Assembly (NCBI RefSeq): GCF_005239225.2
Contig: NC_133288.1
Location: forward strand, 8,823,035 to 8,887,034
Length of the DNA: 64,000 nt
Source: Populus alba
Lineage: Eukaryota > Streptophyta > Magnoliopsida > Malpighiales > Salicaceae
Reading direction: 5' to 3'
Both the position numbers and the translations under genes were made by a program. The notes beneath the pieces were generated by a model that searched no databases, was not told the origin of the DNA, and saw only the letters and a list, made by a program, of their open reading frames with translations. Below are positions 28,110 to 41,227 of the stretch, in pieces. Each line of letters begins with the position of its first letter. Within the stretch, counting starts at the first letter, position 1.

Positions 28110-29034
28110 GCTATTTACAATCCCTCTCAACATTTCTCTTAGTAAGTTTAATATTAAAGGAGCTTTCAATAAAGGCAAGATCCAAAGTAGAAAATATTAC
28201 AATTATATTTTTTTTTCTTAGATATCTTTATATTTTTTTTTAAAATAAAATTAGTTCGTTCAGAGTTTGTAGTTATCCTTCTCAATAAGTTTGTTTTTTA
28301 TAAATTAAAATTTTATTTTGTCATTCTTATAGGGATATATCAGTGTTCTTAACCGCTAGCATTTTATTGGATAAATATTATAATTACATGAATAACTAAA
28401 TTATATTTTTAAGGTAAATGTACTTTAATTTTGATTATTTTTAAAGTTTAAGCAGGAAACGTTATCTAATAAATATAGAAAAAACAAAAGATTGAGAAAT
28501 CACTAGTAATTTTAGTTTATCCTTTTACATGTCTCGAAAATCAATATACTACTTTAAAAATAAATAAAAAAACAATAATATTTAACCCCATTGCTGACAA
28601 TAATTTTTTTTGAATTTTTTAATATTTTCCTTCTATACACACTAGAAATGGGATTTAAATGAAAATTCTCATAAATCTCTTAACGTCCAATATAAATAGT
28701 TTGATTTTCAATGAATCGAAAAAATAAACTCAATTAAAGAATAATAATTTAACCACATTATATAAAACATATTTACAACCTTAGCATATTAATCAACATT
28801 TTTTTTTGGAAATAAAATAAAAAAAATATTTATAATTTGGTACGAATATTATGGATTTTCTATTTATTAATCAACACGGAGTTAGTATTAAACATATTTA
28901 TAATGGAAAGTCCTCTCTCAGGATCGCTTCTTCTCTCTTAAAATTAAAAACAGAGAAAAATATCTCCCTCTGTTAAATTAAATCAAACAGCTGCCCGTTT
29001 CCCTCACCGATCTCCGATTCCGACTTTCAGGACA

Positions 29035-31303
29035 ATGGCGAAAGCGAGATACTCGCGAATTCCAGCACGAAAATCACCGTCATCGACACTTATACTAACT
29101 CTGCTGTTAATGTTCACATTCGTGATTTTAATTCTTCTCGTTCTCGGAATTGTCTCGATTCCGAGCACTTCTTCTTCCGATTCGTCGCGTCAAGCTAACG
29201 ATCTCAGCTCCATCGCTCATCATAGCAGAATTGACGGGTGAGATTGATTTCGTGTCGTTTTTTATTAGTGTTTGGTTTGAGATTAGATGGCTTGATCGTA
29301 ATTGACTTGATTGGTTTGGTTGTTTTTGAAGGAGCGGAGATGATGAAGGCAAAGCAGAGCAATGGGCAGAGGTTATCTCATGGAAGCCTCGTGCTTTTGT
29401 TTATCATAATTTTTTGGTCGGTTTTTTTTTCATATTTTTTTTAGATTGGATTTAAAACTGAATTAATTAGTAGCATTTTTTCGAGCAAGAAACTTTACTT
29501 TGATTAAAATCTTTAACCAATTAGTTTGTTGCTTGTTTTGGACAGACTAAGGCAGAATGTGAGTACTTAATCAATCTTGCAAAGCCGCATATGCAAAAGT
29601 CGACAGTCGTTGATAGTTCAACGGGGAAGAGTAAGGATAGCAAGTGAGTTTTTCTTTCTTAAATCTTATACTCTTTGTTCTTCAATTTTGTGGATGGATG
29701 TTCATGCTGCTCTTCTTCTCATTAGCTTGCTTGTATACTTTGCGGATAATCATTGGAGCTAATAATGCATTTTGATATGTAGAGTGCGTACGAGTTCTGG
29801 AACATTTTTACCGAGAGGTCGTGATAAAATTGTTAGAGATATTGAGAAAAGGATTGCTGATTTTAGCTTCATTCCCGTAGGTATGTTGTTTGAGCTTCAT
29901 TTACTTGGAGGATACACTGAATTGATGAAAAAAAGAATCAGTTTCCAGCACCGGCGAGATTTTGTTCTGCTTTTTGCTATTTTTTTTTTAATATCAAATA
30001 GATGAACGGAATTTTAATTTACTTTGAAGGCCAGGTTGCTACCTCAAGCACATGTTTCCCTAAATTGGGACTTCATATCCTAATGCACCCCTGTAATCAC
30101 TTATCGCACCACTTCATCACCTTCACTCATTCATGTGTTTGCAAAAGCGAACCATGATCAGCGTATAGATTGTTGCTGGTCCTTTTATGGTCTAACCTAT
30201 CTCAATTCTGTTATACATCTTGCCACTATAAATCCACACGACTACCTAAGGTGCAATCAACCGAAGCACCACCAGTTCCCACTGAGCGTCTCCACTTTTT
30301 TCTCTGTTTTTTTTTTGGTGCCACAGATAGTAGTTATTAATTATTTGGGACTAGTTTCGTAGCACCACCACCTTCATAATCATAAATTCAAGTAAAGTCG
30401 CTGTATAGCGAAAAATTGTACCCCACCAAATTGAGCAGCCAAAGCAAACTAGTTTTGATCTGAATTCTTGGATCCATCATAGTGTAACTTCACCCTAATG
30501 CATCTTTAAGGAAAAAGGAGATTATTCAAGTTCAGAAAGCAGAGATCTGTTAGGTTTTCAAGGGAAACATCTTCTAGAAATTTGCCTTTCAGTTTGATTC
30601 ATCACCTGTTACTAAGCTGACATGATGTGCAGAGCATGGTGAAGGGCTTCAAATTCTCCACTATGAAGCTGGGCAAAGGTATGAGCCTCACTTTGACTAC
30701 TTCATGGATGAATACAACACCAAGAATGGGGGTCAACGCATAGCTACTGTTCTCATGTACCTGTAAGTGAGATCCTGTCTGCTAGTGGAGTTTTTATGAA
30801 TTCAAATGCATCCTGCCTTTGTTCTTTTTGTAATATTAACTCCTTCACTATTGTACACAGCTCAGATGTTGAAGAAGGGGGTGAGACTGTGTTCCCCTCT
30901 GCCGAGGGTAACATTAGTGCAGTGCCTTGGTGGAACGAGTTGTCTGAGTGTGGAAAGGGGGGCCTCTCTGTTAAACCAAAGATGGGTGATGCATTGCTTT
31001 TCTGGAGCATGAATCCTGATGGCTCTCCAGACCCATCAAGTTTGCATGGTTAGTTGCTCCCAACCAGCTAATCACCATTAACCTGTGTAGTTCAGGTTTT
31101 ACAACAACCATGCTGACAGTACCTTATCATTTCAAGAGGATACCTCTGCATGGTTATTAACTATCATTTTGCACGTTTTAGTAATGCAATCTTTAATTAA
31201 CTGATGAGTTGGATTATTCTTCAATGCAGGTGGTTGTCCTGTGATTCGAGGTAATAAGTGGTCATCAACCAAATGGATGCGTGTGAATGAGTACAAGGTC
31301 TGA
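29035..31303 (+). CDS. P4H: Prolyl 4-hydroxylase, type II membrane protein, complete
   Basis: 2-oxoglutarate/Fe(II)-dependent prolyl 4-hydroxylase, which in plants modifies cell-wall glycoproteins and peptide hormones in the ER and Golgi. Seven exons, 29035-29237, 29332-29416, 29546-29643, 29783-29880, 30633-30762, 30861-31048 and 31230-31303, give 291 residues. The start MAKARYSRIPARKS is a short basic cytosolic tail. Residues about 18-40 form one membrane anchor (LILTLLLMFTFVILILLVLG). The lumenal part has AEVISWKPRAFVYHNFLTKA and CEYLINLAKPHM. The iron ligands are His-181 and Asp-183 in PHFDYF and His-267 in SLHGGCPVIRG. Lys-277 in GNKWSSTKW should bind 2-oxoglutarate. All key residues are present and the length fits the family. 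The donor of intron 2 (GTCGGT) is weak. A possible intron in the 3' UTR runs from 31319 to 31796. Which Arabidopsis paralogue is closest cannot be told by eye. Confidence 0.95.
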
Positions 31304-32249
31304 AATAACATCCTGCAGGTAATTATCTGAGCCCAAAAGAGACAATTAAAAATGTCATTTGTGCAGATATTCTTTAATTACTTGTATTGGTTACAGTAGT
31401 CTTGCTTTGGTTGGTAACAATATTCTCCCGTGGCAATGGCATTTCTTGACAAGCTGTTAGTCAAATGCTGAAAACAGCTTGTTGATCTGCATAGTGAAGC
31501 TTCTGTGCGTTTCTTTTTCTTTTTGGGCGGGAGCAGGGGCAGGGGGCATTTAATCAGCACACAAATTGTTCTTGTGAAGCTGGGTTGGTATGATGTCTCG
31601 TTGGATAACCTGTGACTTACAAAACAAAGGACCTTTGCTGATCTAGGATGATAGAGTTCGCTGCTTAATTATTGACCCATTCTGTCTTTCCCTTACCTCG
31701 TGTTGGTTTTATTGTGAAAGCATCCTGGTTGAAACTGTCTGGAGTGTACGAAGACGTATTTTCCTTCGTAGAATCACGGCCTTATCTTTTGTGCAGGTGA
31801 TGATACGACTTCACATCTTATTCTTGTAATTTGTGCATCTCAATATAGAGCTCAAGCGCTGACGGACTTCACTTAATCTGTAATCTTTGTATACAACCAA
31901 ACACTTTCTTGCCGTAAATTTTGATTATTTCCAATATTGGGGCATGGGATCCCTTCTCGCAGCTGCTGATAAAATAGCCTGAAACCTTTACTTTTATAGC
32001 CGAACGAGGTTCGGGAATTTCAGTTGCTTTAGAGATACTCGTGCCCTAATCTAGAACTGAGAGATGCATTTTATAATTCCTTTCCTTTAAAGTTCTGTGC
32101 TGCATGTGGGTGGCTGTTATCTGACAAGACGCAATCTTTGATCCAAATGAGAATATCTGACAGCGTTAACTGGATATCTATCCAGCATTCATGCCATCTG
32201 AATCATGACATTTACCACAATTTTTACAGCGACAAATATGGTCATGCAT
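31304..32249 (+). other. 3' UTR of the prolyl hydroxylase and flank
   Basis: The stop codon is followed 15 nt later by a good donor (CTGCAG then GTAATT at 31319), and a good acceptor (TTTTGTGCAG) ends at 31796, so the 3' UTR may be spliced. Beyond about 31930 I see nothing. Confidence 0.45.
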
Positions 32250-34770
32250 TGTAAAGTTCTAGAATTCTATTTGTAAAAGAAGTCTTTCATATTATCTCTA
32301 TACTTTTCATGAGTATAGCATGAACATAACAAGAATTCAAAATTTAAGTTTACATTGAAATACACTACAACTAGTATAACTCTCTAAGATCAAATTTGCT
32401 CTTCTTTTATTGTATCTTCATTGACTTGATTTTTAAAATGCCCCTGCAATCACAAGGGGAGATGGCGTGCCTTAAGATTGGTCTTTAGAAGATTAAACTG
32501 TGTAGCACTTCGTGCGTGCATGAAACATTGAATTAGAAGATAAATGGGTTGCATTTATGCTGTCACACCATAATATTGGTGTTGAAGATCTAGTAATGCG
32601 TATCTCAATCAGTAGTGTGTTCAACTATTAAATCTCTACCGCATCATTTGCTAGTGATTTATAGTTGGCCTTTATACTACTGACATCTGTTTATTGATGT
32701 TTACAGCTTCTGGAGATTTAAGTTTTGGTCTAAAAATAAACAATATGAGCATATAGGACACCTTGTAATATCTATATAACCTAAACAAATTCAAAAAAAA
32801 AAAAACAAAAAAACAAGAAAAGATCAAAACAAAAAAATAGAATAAAATCAAACTGAAGCCAAAACTTTCCAGCCATTTCTTAAAATGGTCTAGCTGTTTA
32901 TCAAAATAGTTAGTCCGTTGTTTGGGAAATTTCTAAAATTTCATGGGATTATTTAAAACGGTCTTACCAATTCTAAAAAGATTTGATCCATTCTGAAAAA
33001 CAGCTTAATCGATTCTCTAATGAGCTGAAAATTGAGTTTAATGACTAGTTTCAATTCTATACCTATGGATAGCCATTTTATTGGCCAAAATAGGTGTGGA
33101 ACTCCTAAGAAAAAAAATATAAGCATACTTACTCTAAAAAATAAATTATAACACTTTTATTTCATTTGTAATTATCCAAATACAAGGTTAAGTGTGAATT
33201 GTCAAAATCCTTCAAATGATCTTGATTGTTGTTCCAATAAACTTTACCAAGAGAGTATATTGTGGAAAGTGTAAGGTACATTTTAAACATTTGAAAAAGT
33301 CTCTTAAAGACTAAATTGTGAGTGATTTAATACTACTCCTTTAACAAGTATTGGTGAAAGGTTTTCTAGTTTTAGCTTGTAAAAAAATTAGGGATATTGA
33401 TTTGATCCTAAGCCCGTAAAAAGAATTGAGTTTGATATTATACTCGTAAAAAGACCATATAACGATTTGGTCTCACCCACTAAGAAGAATAGTGTGTGAT
33501 AGTGAAATTTTTAAACAAAAGTTCAAGGAGAGAAATGGGTGGTTTACCGAACCTCTATAAAACTTAGTGCAGTCTCTCTAAACTCTAACTCTTTAATTAT
33601 CATATTTATATTGTTTATTTCTTCCATATTAGATTAAGCATTTAGAATTGCATGTTATCACGTAAAAAGTTTTTTAATTTTAGTTTTACCTTACATACCT
33701 AATTCGCCCCCCTCTTAGATTTACTTAGGCTATCCCTCTAGGATCCATCATAATAGGTATTATTACCACCATAGTTACCATACTCTAGACCTCGATATCC
33801 TTTATTACAACCTCATCTATAAGTTTATGAAGAATTTATTATTGCAACATTGGCAATAATATTTATAATTGGTATGATTTGATTATGATGGTTAAGTCAA
33901 GACTCACTTATCAGTAAAGGAGAATAAACCTCTTCAAGTTTAAGAGGATTTGGCCATACAGTAAGAGAGGAAATTAGCAACTCACAATCAATTCCTAAAC
34001 TGGCTAAAATGTAAGAGATGATGACATTATAAGAGAAAAGCTGTCCAACAATTACAAGCTCATTGGAGAGCTTCTTAATATGATAAAAAAATAATCAATG
34101 GTAGAGGAAACACCTTTAATGGCAGTAGCTAACTCAGTTTGAATATGAACAATGCGAGCCTTTAATTGGGAGGAGAGACTTTATTCAATGTTTAGTCACA
34201 CATCTTGAGCTATGTTATAACTGAAATAACCTCATAAAGTACACTTTTAATAAAAGAGGCCATAAAAGTGCTCATAATGAGATTATCCTATTGTATCCAT
34301 TAAAGATAGACAAGATTTGGTAAAGAGAAAATATCACTTGTAGAGGGTGAGCTTTTGAGGGTTAGAGATGGTTTTGAAAGAGAAATCAATATTGTTGAAT
34401 ACATCTTAAACTTTAAAATATAAAACCATCTAGTCTTTTTAAAAAAGATAATTGCCATGGTGGAACTTGACTATGACCATGTGTTGCATAATTATAAAGG
34501 ATAAAGTTGGGATGAGTTTGGGTTAGAGTTGGAAGAGACAAATATTATAGAAGATAAGATGTTTAGAATGGCTCTTAAACCATGTAAAGTTTTAGAATTC
34601 TAATTGTAAAAGAAGTCTTTCATATCATCATTATACTTTACATGAGTATTACATGATATATATAACATAAGAGTAACAAGAATTCAAAATTCAAGTTTAC
34701 ATTTAAATATACTACATTAACTCCCTAAGATCAAATATACTAATTTTCTATCGTTTCCTCATTGATTTGG
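32250..34770 (-). mobile_element. Decayed Ty1-copia-like retrotransposon remnant
   Basis: Two direct repeats of about 180 bp stand at 32250-32430 and 34583-34770; both begin TGTAAAGTT and continue with AGAATTCTA. On the minus strand, directly next to the right copy, is TGGTTTAAGAGC (34571-34582), 10 of 12 bases matching the initiator-Met tRNA primer site TGGTATCAGAGC. Minus-strand translation of about 33850-34440 gives pieces of a copia-type Gag (ELVIVGQLF, YILASLGIDCE, LKLEEVYSPLL) interrupted by stops. At about 33695-33715 is a CCTAATTCGCCCCCCTCTTAG motif of the kind frequent near copia LTR ends, in plus orientation, so a second element or solo LTR may be nested at 32730-33830. No polymerase domain was found. 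Confidence 0.6.
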
Positions 34771-35014
34771 TCTCTAATAATTGTGTCTTTGACTTGGTCT
34801 TTAATATGCATCATCTATTTATCTTGATTATTTGTAATCTATTTATTCATAATTATCCAAATACTTGTTGATACCAGGATGTTATGAACATCACAAAGTA
34901 ACAAGTCACTCACACAAATAAAATTGTTTGCTCACTACTTTAAGACACAAAACCAAAAAGATACAGATGCGAATAACTACCACTCTAAAAATATAGATCA
35001 CTCACCTCTTTAGA

Positions 35015-35554
35015 GTTACAAAGTTAAAGTATAAAGTCCACTACTCACAAAGGAGATATAAAAATTGATAAGTTAATAAAAGGCCAAGTTAAAGACTTTA
35101 ATTCAAATTTTGCTAAAAGATCTCAATACATGGTTTGAATCATCATTTTACATTTGAAATAACCCTCTAAGTCTAGGTAAACAACAAAATAACTTAATTT
35201 AGATCCAAATAAAAGAATTCGATAGAAAACTAGATTAATATTAACTAGCACATATTTTTTACTCATTAGAAACAAAAATAGACACCTAGAAAGCTTAAAA
35301 ACCAAAATAATCACAACTTTTTATAGAAAAATCCAATGCATGCATGGTTGGACAATCTAAAAGATCACATTTTAAACTTGAAAACCATATATGATAAGTT
35401 TATTTTCCCATTCATTAAAGATAAGCAAATGCAAGCTCAAAGTCGGCCCATGAGTTAATAGTAAACATAATCAAAGACTTCATTCATTTTCATTGTCAAC
35501 CTAAAATCAAATAACCCAACGTCAATAGGATTATTAAAGGACATCCATATGTCA
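35015..35554 (-). repeat. 3' LTR of the Gypsy element
   Basis: It aligns along its length with 39878-40420 in the same orientation, with many substitutions and small indels. Its right edge is defined by TGACATATGG on the minus strand next to the polypurine tract. The left edge is uncertain and may extend to about 34866. Confidence 0.75.
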
Positions 35555-36977
35555 TGTTCCCCTGGTTGAAGGGTCATATGTATTATCACCAACATAGTAA
35601 GGAGTTAAGTCAGTCATGTTAAAAGTATCTATAATTTCTAGATATACAAGCAACTTAATTTTTTAAGAATTTTCACCAATTTGCCTCAAAATCTTAAATG
35701 GATCATTAGCTCTAGGTTTGAGCATAACAAATTTTCCTTGTGAAAACCTTTTCTTGCTAAGATACACTAAACCAGATCACCTTCTTTAAACTCTATATAT
35801 TTACGATACTTATTAGCTTAAGCTTGATACTTTTGATTTTGCCTTTTAATCTTGTCACAAACTTGTGCAAACAACATTTTAAGCTGCTTGACCCTTTTTT
35901 TAGCATCACCATTAAAATTCTAACTTGTTGGAACAAGATTTAAGTTCAATTGACTTAATGGATTTTTACTATACACAACTTGAAAAGGACTACAAGTAAT
36001 AATTTGGCAAGTAAAATTATTGTGAGCAAATTCAGTCTGTGGCAATATAATATTCCAATCTCAAATATTTTTCTTCGCCAAACTTCTCAAAAGATTTCCT
36101 AAACTCTGATTGATGACTTCAATTTGTCTATTATTTTATGGATGCCTATTAGTGCTGAATTGAAGATGAGTTTTAAGTTTCCTTCAAAGTGTACCCTAAA
36201 AATAACTCATAAACTTGGAATTTTGATATGAAGTTATTGTTTTTGAAATGCCATAAAGTCTAACAATCTCTTTGAAGTATAAATAAAAAAAATATTAGTA
36301 ACATCAAGTGTTTTGCTACTTGGAAAAAAATGTAACATTTTAGAGAAATGAACAATCATTATCATAACTAAATCTTTGTTCCTTGAACTTCTAGACAAAC
36401 TTAGCACAAAATCCTTATTGACATCTTCTCATGAACTTTTACCTACTGAAAATCTAGTGTACAAACCTAAATTATGACTATATGATTTAGAAAAATAGCA
36501 TGTCCTCCAACACAGTATGAACCTTGCAACATCTCTCTCAATCTATTGCCAAAAGAAATTATCCTCGATAACAATAAGTGTTTTATCTCTCTGAAAGTGT
36601 CCACGAAGTCCATCATTGTGAGCTTTAAAGAAAATGGCTTCCCTCAAAGAAATTTAAGGAATACATACACAGTTTTCTTTTAAAAGATAATCATCCAACA
36701 CAATAAAATGCTTGGAAATACCACTTTTGTATTTAACTCATATTTTGTTGAGATCACCATCACACTTGTAAAGGTCTTATAACATTTTAAAACATGTCAC
36801 TTCCACTTTCATATTAGTCAAGAATGAATGTATCCAACTCAAAGCATCAATAATAAAATTATGAACTCTAGATTTATGTTTCATAGAGAAACTGAAAGTT
36901 TATAGGAATTCAACCCAATAAGCATGTCCTTCGACTAAGTTTCTACTGGCTATCAAGAAAATTCAAAGCCTTATGAT

Positions 36978-37009
<32 letters not shown>

Positions 37010-38599
37010 TTTGGACATAAATATTAACACCAATGGTAAAAAAGTGTGAAAAACAACATAGAACTCGTTATAAACTGAATATGTTGTTTGTGAATCGCTA
37101 AGCTTTTCACTATAGAAAATCAATAGGTTTACTCTCTTAGTTAAGAATAACACACAACACCAACATTAGATACATCACATTTAACTTAATTTTTTTTTGA
37201 AAATCAGGTAGAGAAAGAATAGAGGCATTGGTCACCTTTTTTTATATAAGTTCAAAACTATTCTCAGCCTCATCATTCCACTTGAAACTACCTTCTTTCA
37301 AGCATTCATTTATTGGAGCAATGATAGTGTTAAGGCTTTTTTTTTTTTTTTATGAAATGCCAATAAAAAGATGTTAGGCCATGAAAACTCTAAATATCAT
37401 AAAGAGTTTAAAGATGCGATGAGCTTAGAATTGCTTCAATCTTTATAGGATTCATCTTTACTCATTCGTTGGAAACAACAAAACTCAAGAAAACAAAGCT
37501 GCTAGTAAAGAATTCACATTTCTTCAAGTTAGCATAGAATTCCTAACTCCTAACATTTTAAAATACTTCTTGCAAGTGACTAAAATGCTCTTTTTTATCC
37601 TTATTGTATATAAGAATATAATCAAAGTAAATAATAATAAATTTGCTAATAAAATGTTTAAACACATTATTTATCATTCTTATTAAAGTACCAAGTGCAT
37701 TAGAAAGGCCAAATGCCATGACCATCCATTCAAAAAGGCCATCCCTAATTTTAAATGTTGTTTTTCATTCATCACTAACTCTTATTGACATCTGATGGTA
37801 GTTGTTTCTAAGATCAATCTTTAAAAATATGGTAGCATCATAAAGTTAATCTAGCAAGTCATCTAGCTGGGAATTTAAAATCTATAATTGATAGTGATTT
37901 TGCTCATTGCATGACTATCAATGCATATTCTCCACAAACCATCCTTTTTTTGGAACAGGAAAAGAGGGCACATCACATGAACTCTTACTTCCCCTTACCA
38001 AGCCCTTTGAAATCAACTCATCAACCTACCTTTATGACTTTGCATGTTCGATAGGACTCATTTGATATGCTACCTTGTTATGAAGTATAACACCTAAAAT
38101 GAAATCAATATAATGTTGAATATTCGTTATCAAATGAAATCTAGGTAGTATATCTTCAAGAACCATATCAGAAAACTCATTAAGCAAAGGTTGTACTTTA
38201 GGAGGCAACTCATTTATTTCAACATTTTTCTAAAAAACAACAAGAGCATAAGCCAAATCCATATCATTAATAAGTTTTTCCATTTCAGAACAAGTAGCCA
38301 AAAGAGTTTCTACCTCTTTAGTAGATTTAGAAATAAGTTTAGGTTTAGAAAGACCTAATATAATCTTCACGCCATCTTTCATAAAAGAATAAGTATTTTT
38401 ATTGCCATCATATTGAACTTTTCTATGTATGACCAAGCAACATGTGACATACATTCATAGGTATTACATCACAACACACCTGATCATATTACCTTTTCCT
38501 AATATAAAATAAAACACGACACTCATTTTTTACCTTTTATTTATGCTTAATTTTTAACCACCTCAATTTATAGGGTTAAAGGTGTGCTTACATCTTAAG

Positions 38600-38785
38600 C
38601 TATAACTTTTTCACTATATCAACAGATACAACATTAGCACAAGCACCACCATCAACAATTATGTCACAAACTTTCCCATTTGCACTATAATAGTTGTAAA
38701 ACATGCTGCAACAAATCAAATCTTCATGAACAACATTCAGACTTTGTTGAATGATAAGTAACCCACCTTGATTAGTATAAGTCAC
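38600..38785 (-). pseudogene. Gypsy aspartic protease fragment
   Basis: A 61-residue open stretch with the order QQSLNVV, NGKVCDIIVDGGACANVVS and VDIVKKL, typical of the retropepsin segment of plant Gypsy polyproteins. The catalytic D is kept in VDGGAC. It is part of the decayed element and not expected to be expressed. Confidence 0.7.
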
Positions 38786-39860
38786 TTTATCTTCTTAATC
38801 TGATTCATTCGGTAAGTCATATTTTTTAGTTATCTCTTCCTCTATAACAACAACAATTTTAAGATTTGGACAATCAGAAGTAATATGCTCATACCCTTGA
38901 AACTTAAAACACTTTTTTATTAGAACTTAAGGAACCAATTGCTTTAGGACCATCCCCAATGCTTACCTTCTTTGAATCCTTAACAACAAAAAACTTTGTT
39001 GCTATAATATTCTTAGAGAATGAAGTATTCCCTCAGTTAGAAAAGCTATTTTTAGATGTTGATTTCCAGCTAATCTTTCTAACCTTTTTTTTTTGTTTTT
39101 CCATATTCAAAAAAAGTTTTTCATGTCATTGAATGTCTAATAAGGCTATAATTGAACCATATTAGAAATTATCTTTAGCATGGGCAATTCAAAGGCTCAA
39201 TAATATCACACTTTAGCATGGGCAATTCAAATTCCATAATCTATTCTTCTACAATCAGTTCAAATTGCTTTAGATTATGAAATTTAAGAAAAGTTTATTA
39301 CCAATAGTTCAAGTAAGAATCTCCTTTTAAGCTCCATTTTTATTTTCTCTCAAGACTTGATCTTGTTTCTACCTCACAAGCCCTTTGCTTCTTAAGATTC
39401 TCCTGTTAGAAGGACATAATTTTTTTTTAGTTTAAGAATTACCAACTTCATTTTTCTATCATCAAGAAACTCTTTGAAAAAAAAAAAAAAAACCCTCTCT
39501 ATAATTTGAAGCTAATAAATGAAATCATGAGGTATTTTTCCCTTGAATTCAAGAATATCAACTCTCATATAAGAATTTTGATAAAGCCTTCTATTATTTT
39601 TTCTTTGATGCCGAGAAGAAGAATGATCACTAGCATTATGGTGTGATCTACAATGGAAAAGGATTAACATCCTCCTCATTATTGCTAGAGGAACTAGTCT
39701 TAAAGTTATTCTCACCATCATCATCTTGACTCTTATATCGTTCAAGACACTACTTAAGTTATTGGATTTTTCTTCTCATTTCATCCATTTAAAGAGCATG
39801 AATGTCCCTCTTGAATTTGACCCACGACATCCATGAAAAGCCATGATTGTAAATCCTAAA

Positions 39861-39871
39861 CTCTGATACCA
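39861..39871 (-). other. Primer-binding site of the Gypsy element
   Basis: TGGTATCAGAG on the minus strand matches the primer site complementary to initiator methionine tRNA and stands just inside the 5' LTR. Confidence 0.75.
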
Positions 39872-39877
39872 ACTTTA

Positions 39878-40420
39878 ATAATACAAAATTAAAATATAAA
39901 GTTCATTACTCATAAAAGAGATACAAAACTTGATAAGTTGCCAAAAAACCAAGTCAAAGACTTCAATTCAAATATTGTCAAAAGATCTCAATACTTGATT
40001 AAAATTATCATTATATACTTAGAACAACCTTCCAAGTCTAGAAAAAAAAATGATTTAATTGAGAGTCGAATAAATAACTTTGGTAGAAAACTAGACAAAT
40101 ATTAACCAGCACATGTTTTTGATTTATTAGAAACACAGACACTTTGAAAGCTTAAAAACTAATACAATTATAATTTTATATAGAAAACTCTAATGCATAC
40201 ATACATGATTAGACAATTTAAAAAATATTACTTTCTAAACATGAAAATCATATATGACAAGCATATATTTCCATGCAATGAAAACATGCAAATTCAATCT
40301 CAAAATTAACCCATGAACTAATAGTAAATATCATCAAAAACTTTATTTATTTACATTGTCAATCCAAATTCAAATAACCCAACATCAGTCATCGAATCAT
40401 TAGAGAACACTCCTGTGTCA
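39878..40420 (-). repeat. 5' LTR of the Gypsy element
   Basis: The partner of the LTR at 35015-35554. It begins on the minus strand with TGACACAGGAGTG at 40420 and ends near the primer site. Relative to the other LTR it seems to lack about 130 bp at its inner end. Confidence 0.75.
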
Positions 40421-41227
40421 CTTGCAACCAATAAATCAATAGGCATCCTTTTGTGGCTTACATAGAGAAAACATGGCTGTAATTGCTCATGGGATGACTA
40501 GCTGTTTAAAGTTTCGATCATCCAACAACTACTGTGCCTTTGGATTTCTTCGGAGCAAACGAGTTAATCAATTATAGGCTTGCCGAAATTGTGGTGAATG
40601 GAGCAGAGGCCATTCAACTTTATTTACCCTGAGGGTAGAGCAGAGCAGGGCTTGAGCTTAGGTTGGTTTCTCTTTTAGGGTCAAGGCAACTGAAATATGA
40701 AAGCAACATCGTGCTTCCAAAGGAAATAAATGCATCCTTGAGTGCAACATAACGGCCATAAAGAATTCTATGAAACCCAACACTACACACGCATACTTGG
40801 AACTGAAAGCAGAAGAAACCCATCTTTTGAGATTGACAATGACAGGAGCAGGACGACGATACCTCGTAAAGAAGGGTTGGACATAAGCATGGAAAACCCA
40901 TCTTTCATGATATAAAACTTAACTCCCAGTTGATCAGAAATACACATTTCAAACCAGCAACTAAATCAAAATTGAACATCGAATATCAACATAAACAAAC
41001 CTGACTGATATATCAAATTAATGTAATCCACGTCTCAAGACACTGGTATTATTGAACCAACTTAGACACTGATATTATTGAATCAGTTCGACTTATTAAT
41101 GATATAACCCAGCTCCGCCCCAAAACTGAGATTATATCCTGTGTTGCCGCAATCTTTAATTGCTGGTTTGTTTGGAAACAGATATGGAGCTGCGAACCCA
41201 CCGTGTTGTTAATCATACTCAGATGAT
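40421..41227. other. Aconitase 3' UTR and flank
   Basis: The stretch nearest 41227 should be the 3' UTR of the aconitase gene. 40490-40920 has ordinary composition, and the minus strand has a 93-codon open stretch rich in Cys, Ser and Phe. That stretch has no recognisable domain and I do not call it a gene. Confidence 0.5.

Larger units (their letters stand above)
24575..29034. other. Intergenic, AT-rich with several repeat traces
   Basis: No convincing gene. 24575-24850 is the 3' flank of paralogue B. 24880-25390 and 26100-26170 hold sequences with GACCCGGGT- and GGTCAACCC-type motifs, a dispersed-repeat look. 25460-25570 has an imperfect direct repeat, with GAAGGCGTATCAAGGTGTCA echoed by GAAGGCATAAAGGTGACA. 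26797-26960 and 27490-27710 are MITE-like copies. A (TA)n tract lies at 28071-28107. 28880-29034 should hold the promoter and leader of the prolyl hydroxylase. Confidence 0.5.
34866..40420 (-). mobile_element. Decayed Ty3/Gypsy LTR retrotransposon
   Basis: An old, inactive element read right to left. LTRs of about 540 bp align over 35015-35554 and about 39878-40420; both start TGACA on the minus strand. Sequence from 34866 to 35014 may be the rest of the 3' LTR. The primer site TGGTATCAGAG is at 39861-39871. In order follow a Gag piece (39512-39745), a zinc-knuckle trace (38863-38917), an aspartic protease with VDGGACANVVS (38600-38785), a reverse transcriptase (about 37540-37800) in which the YxDD box has become YFDYIL, and an integrase end with HPQNNRQIEVINQS (35935-36160). 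A purine-rich tract, AGGGGAACA, precedes the 3' LTR at 35555-35563. All frames carry stops and frameshifts. Four of five bases (CTTG) match at the two outer edges, a weak target-site duplication. Confidence 0.85.

Noticed and set aside
30135..30362. Open frame between exons 4 and 5 of the prolyl hydroxylase
   Set aside because: It lies within a clear intron and resembles no protein.
40620..40901. 93-codon minus-strand frame downstream of aconitase
   Set aside because: No recognisable domain and odd Cys/Ser composition; more likely chance in UTR or flank.
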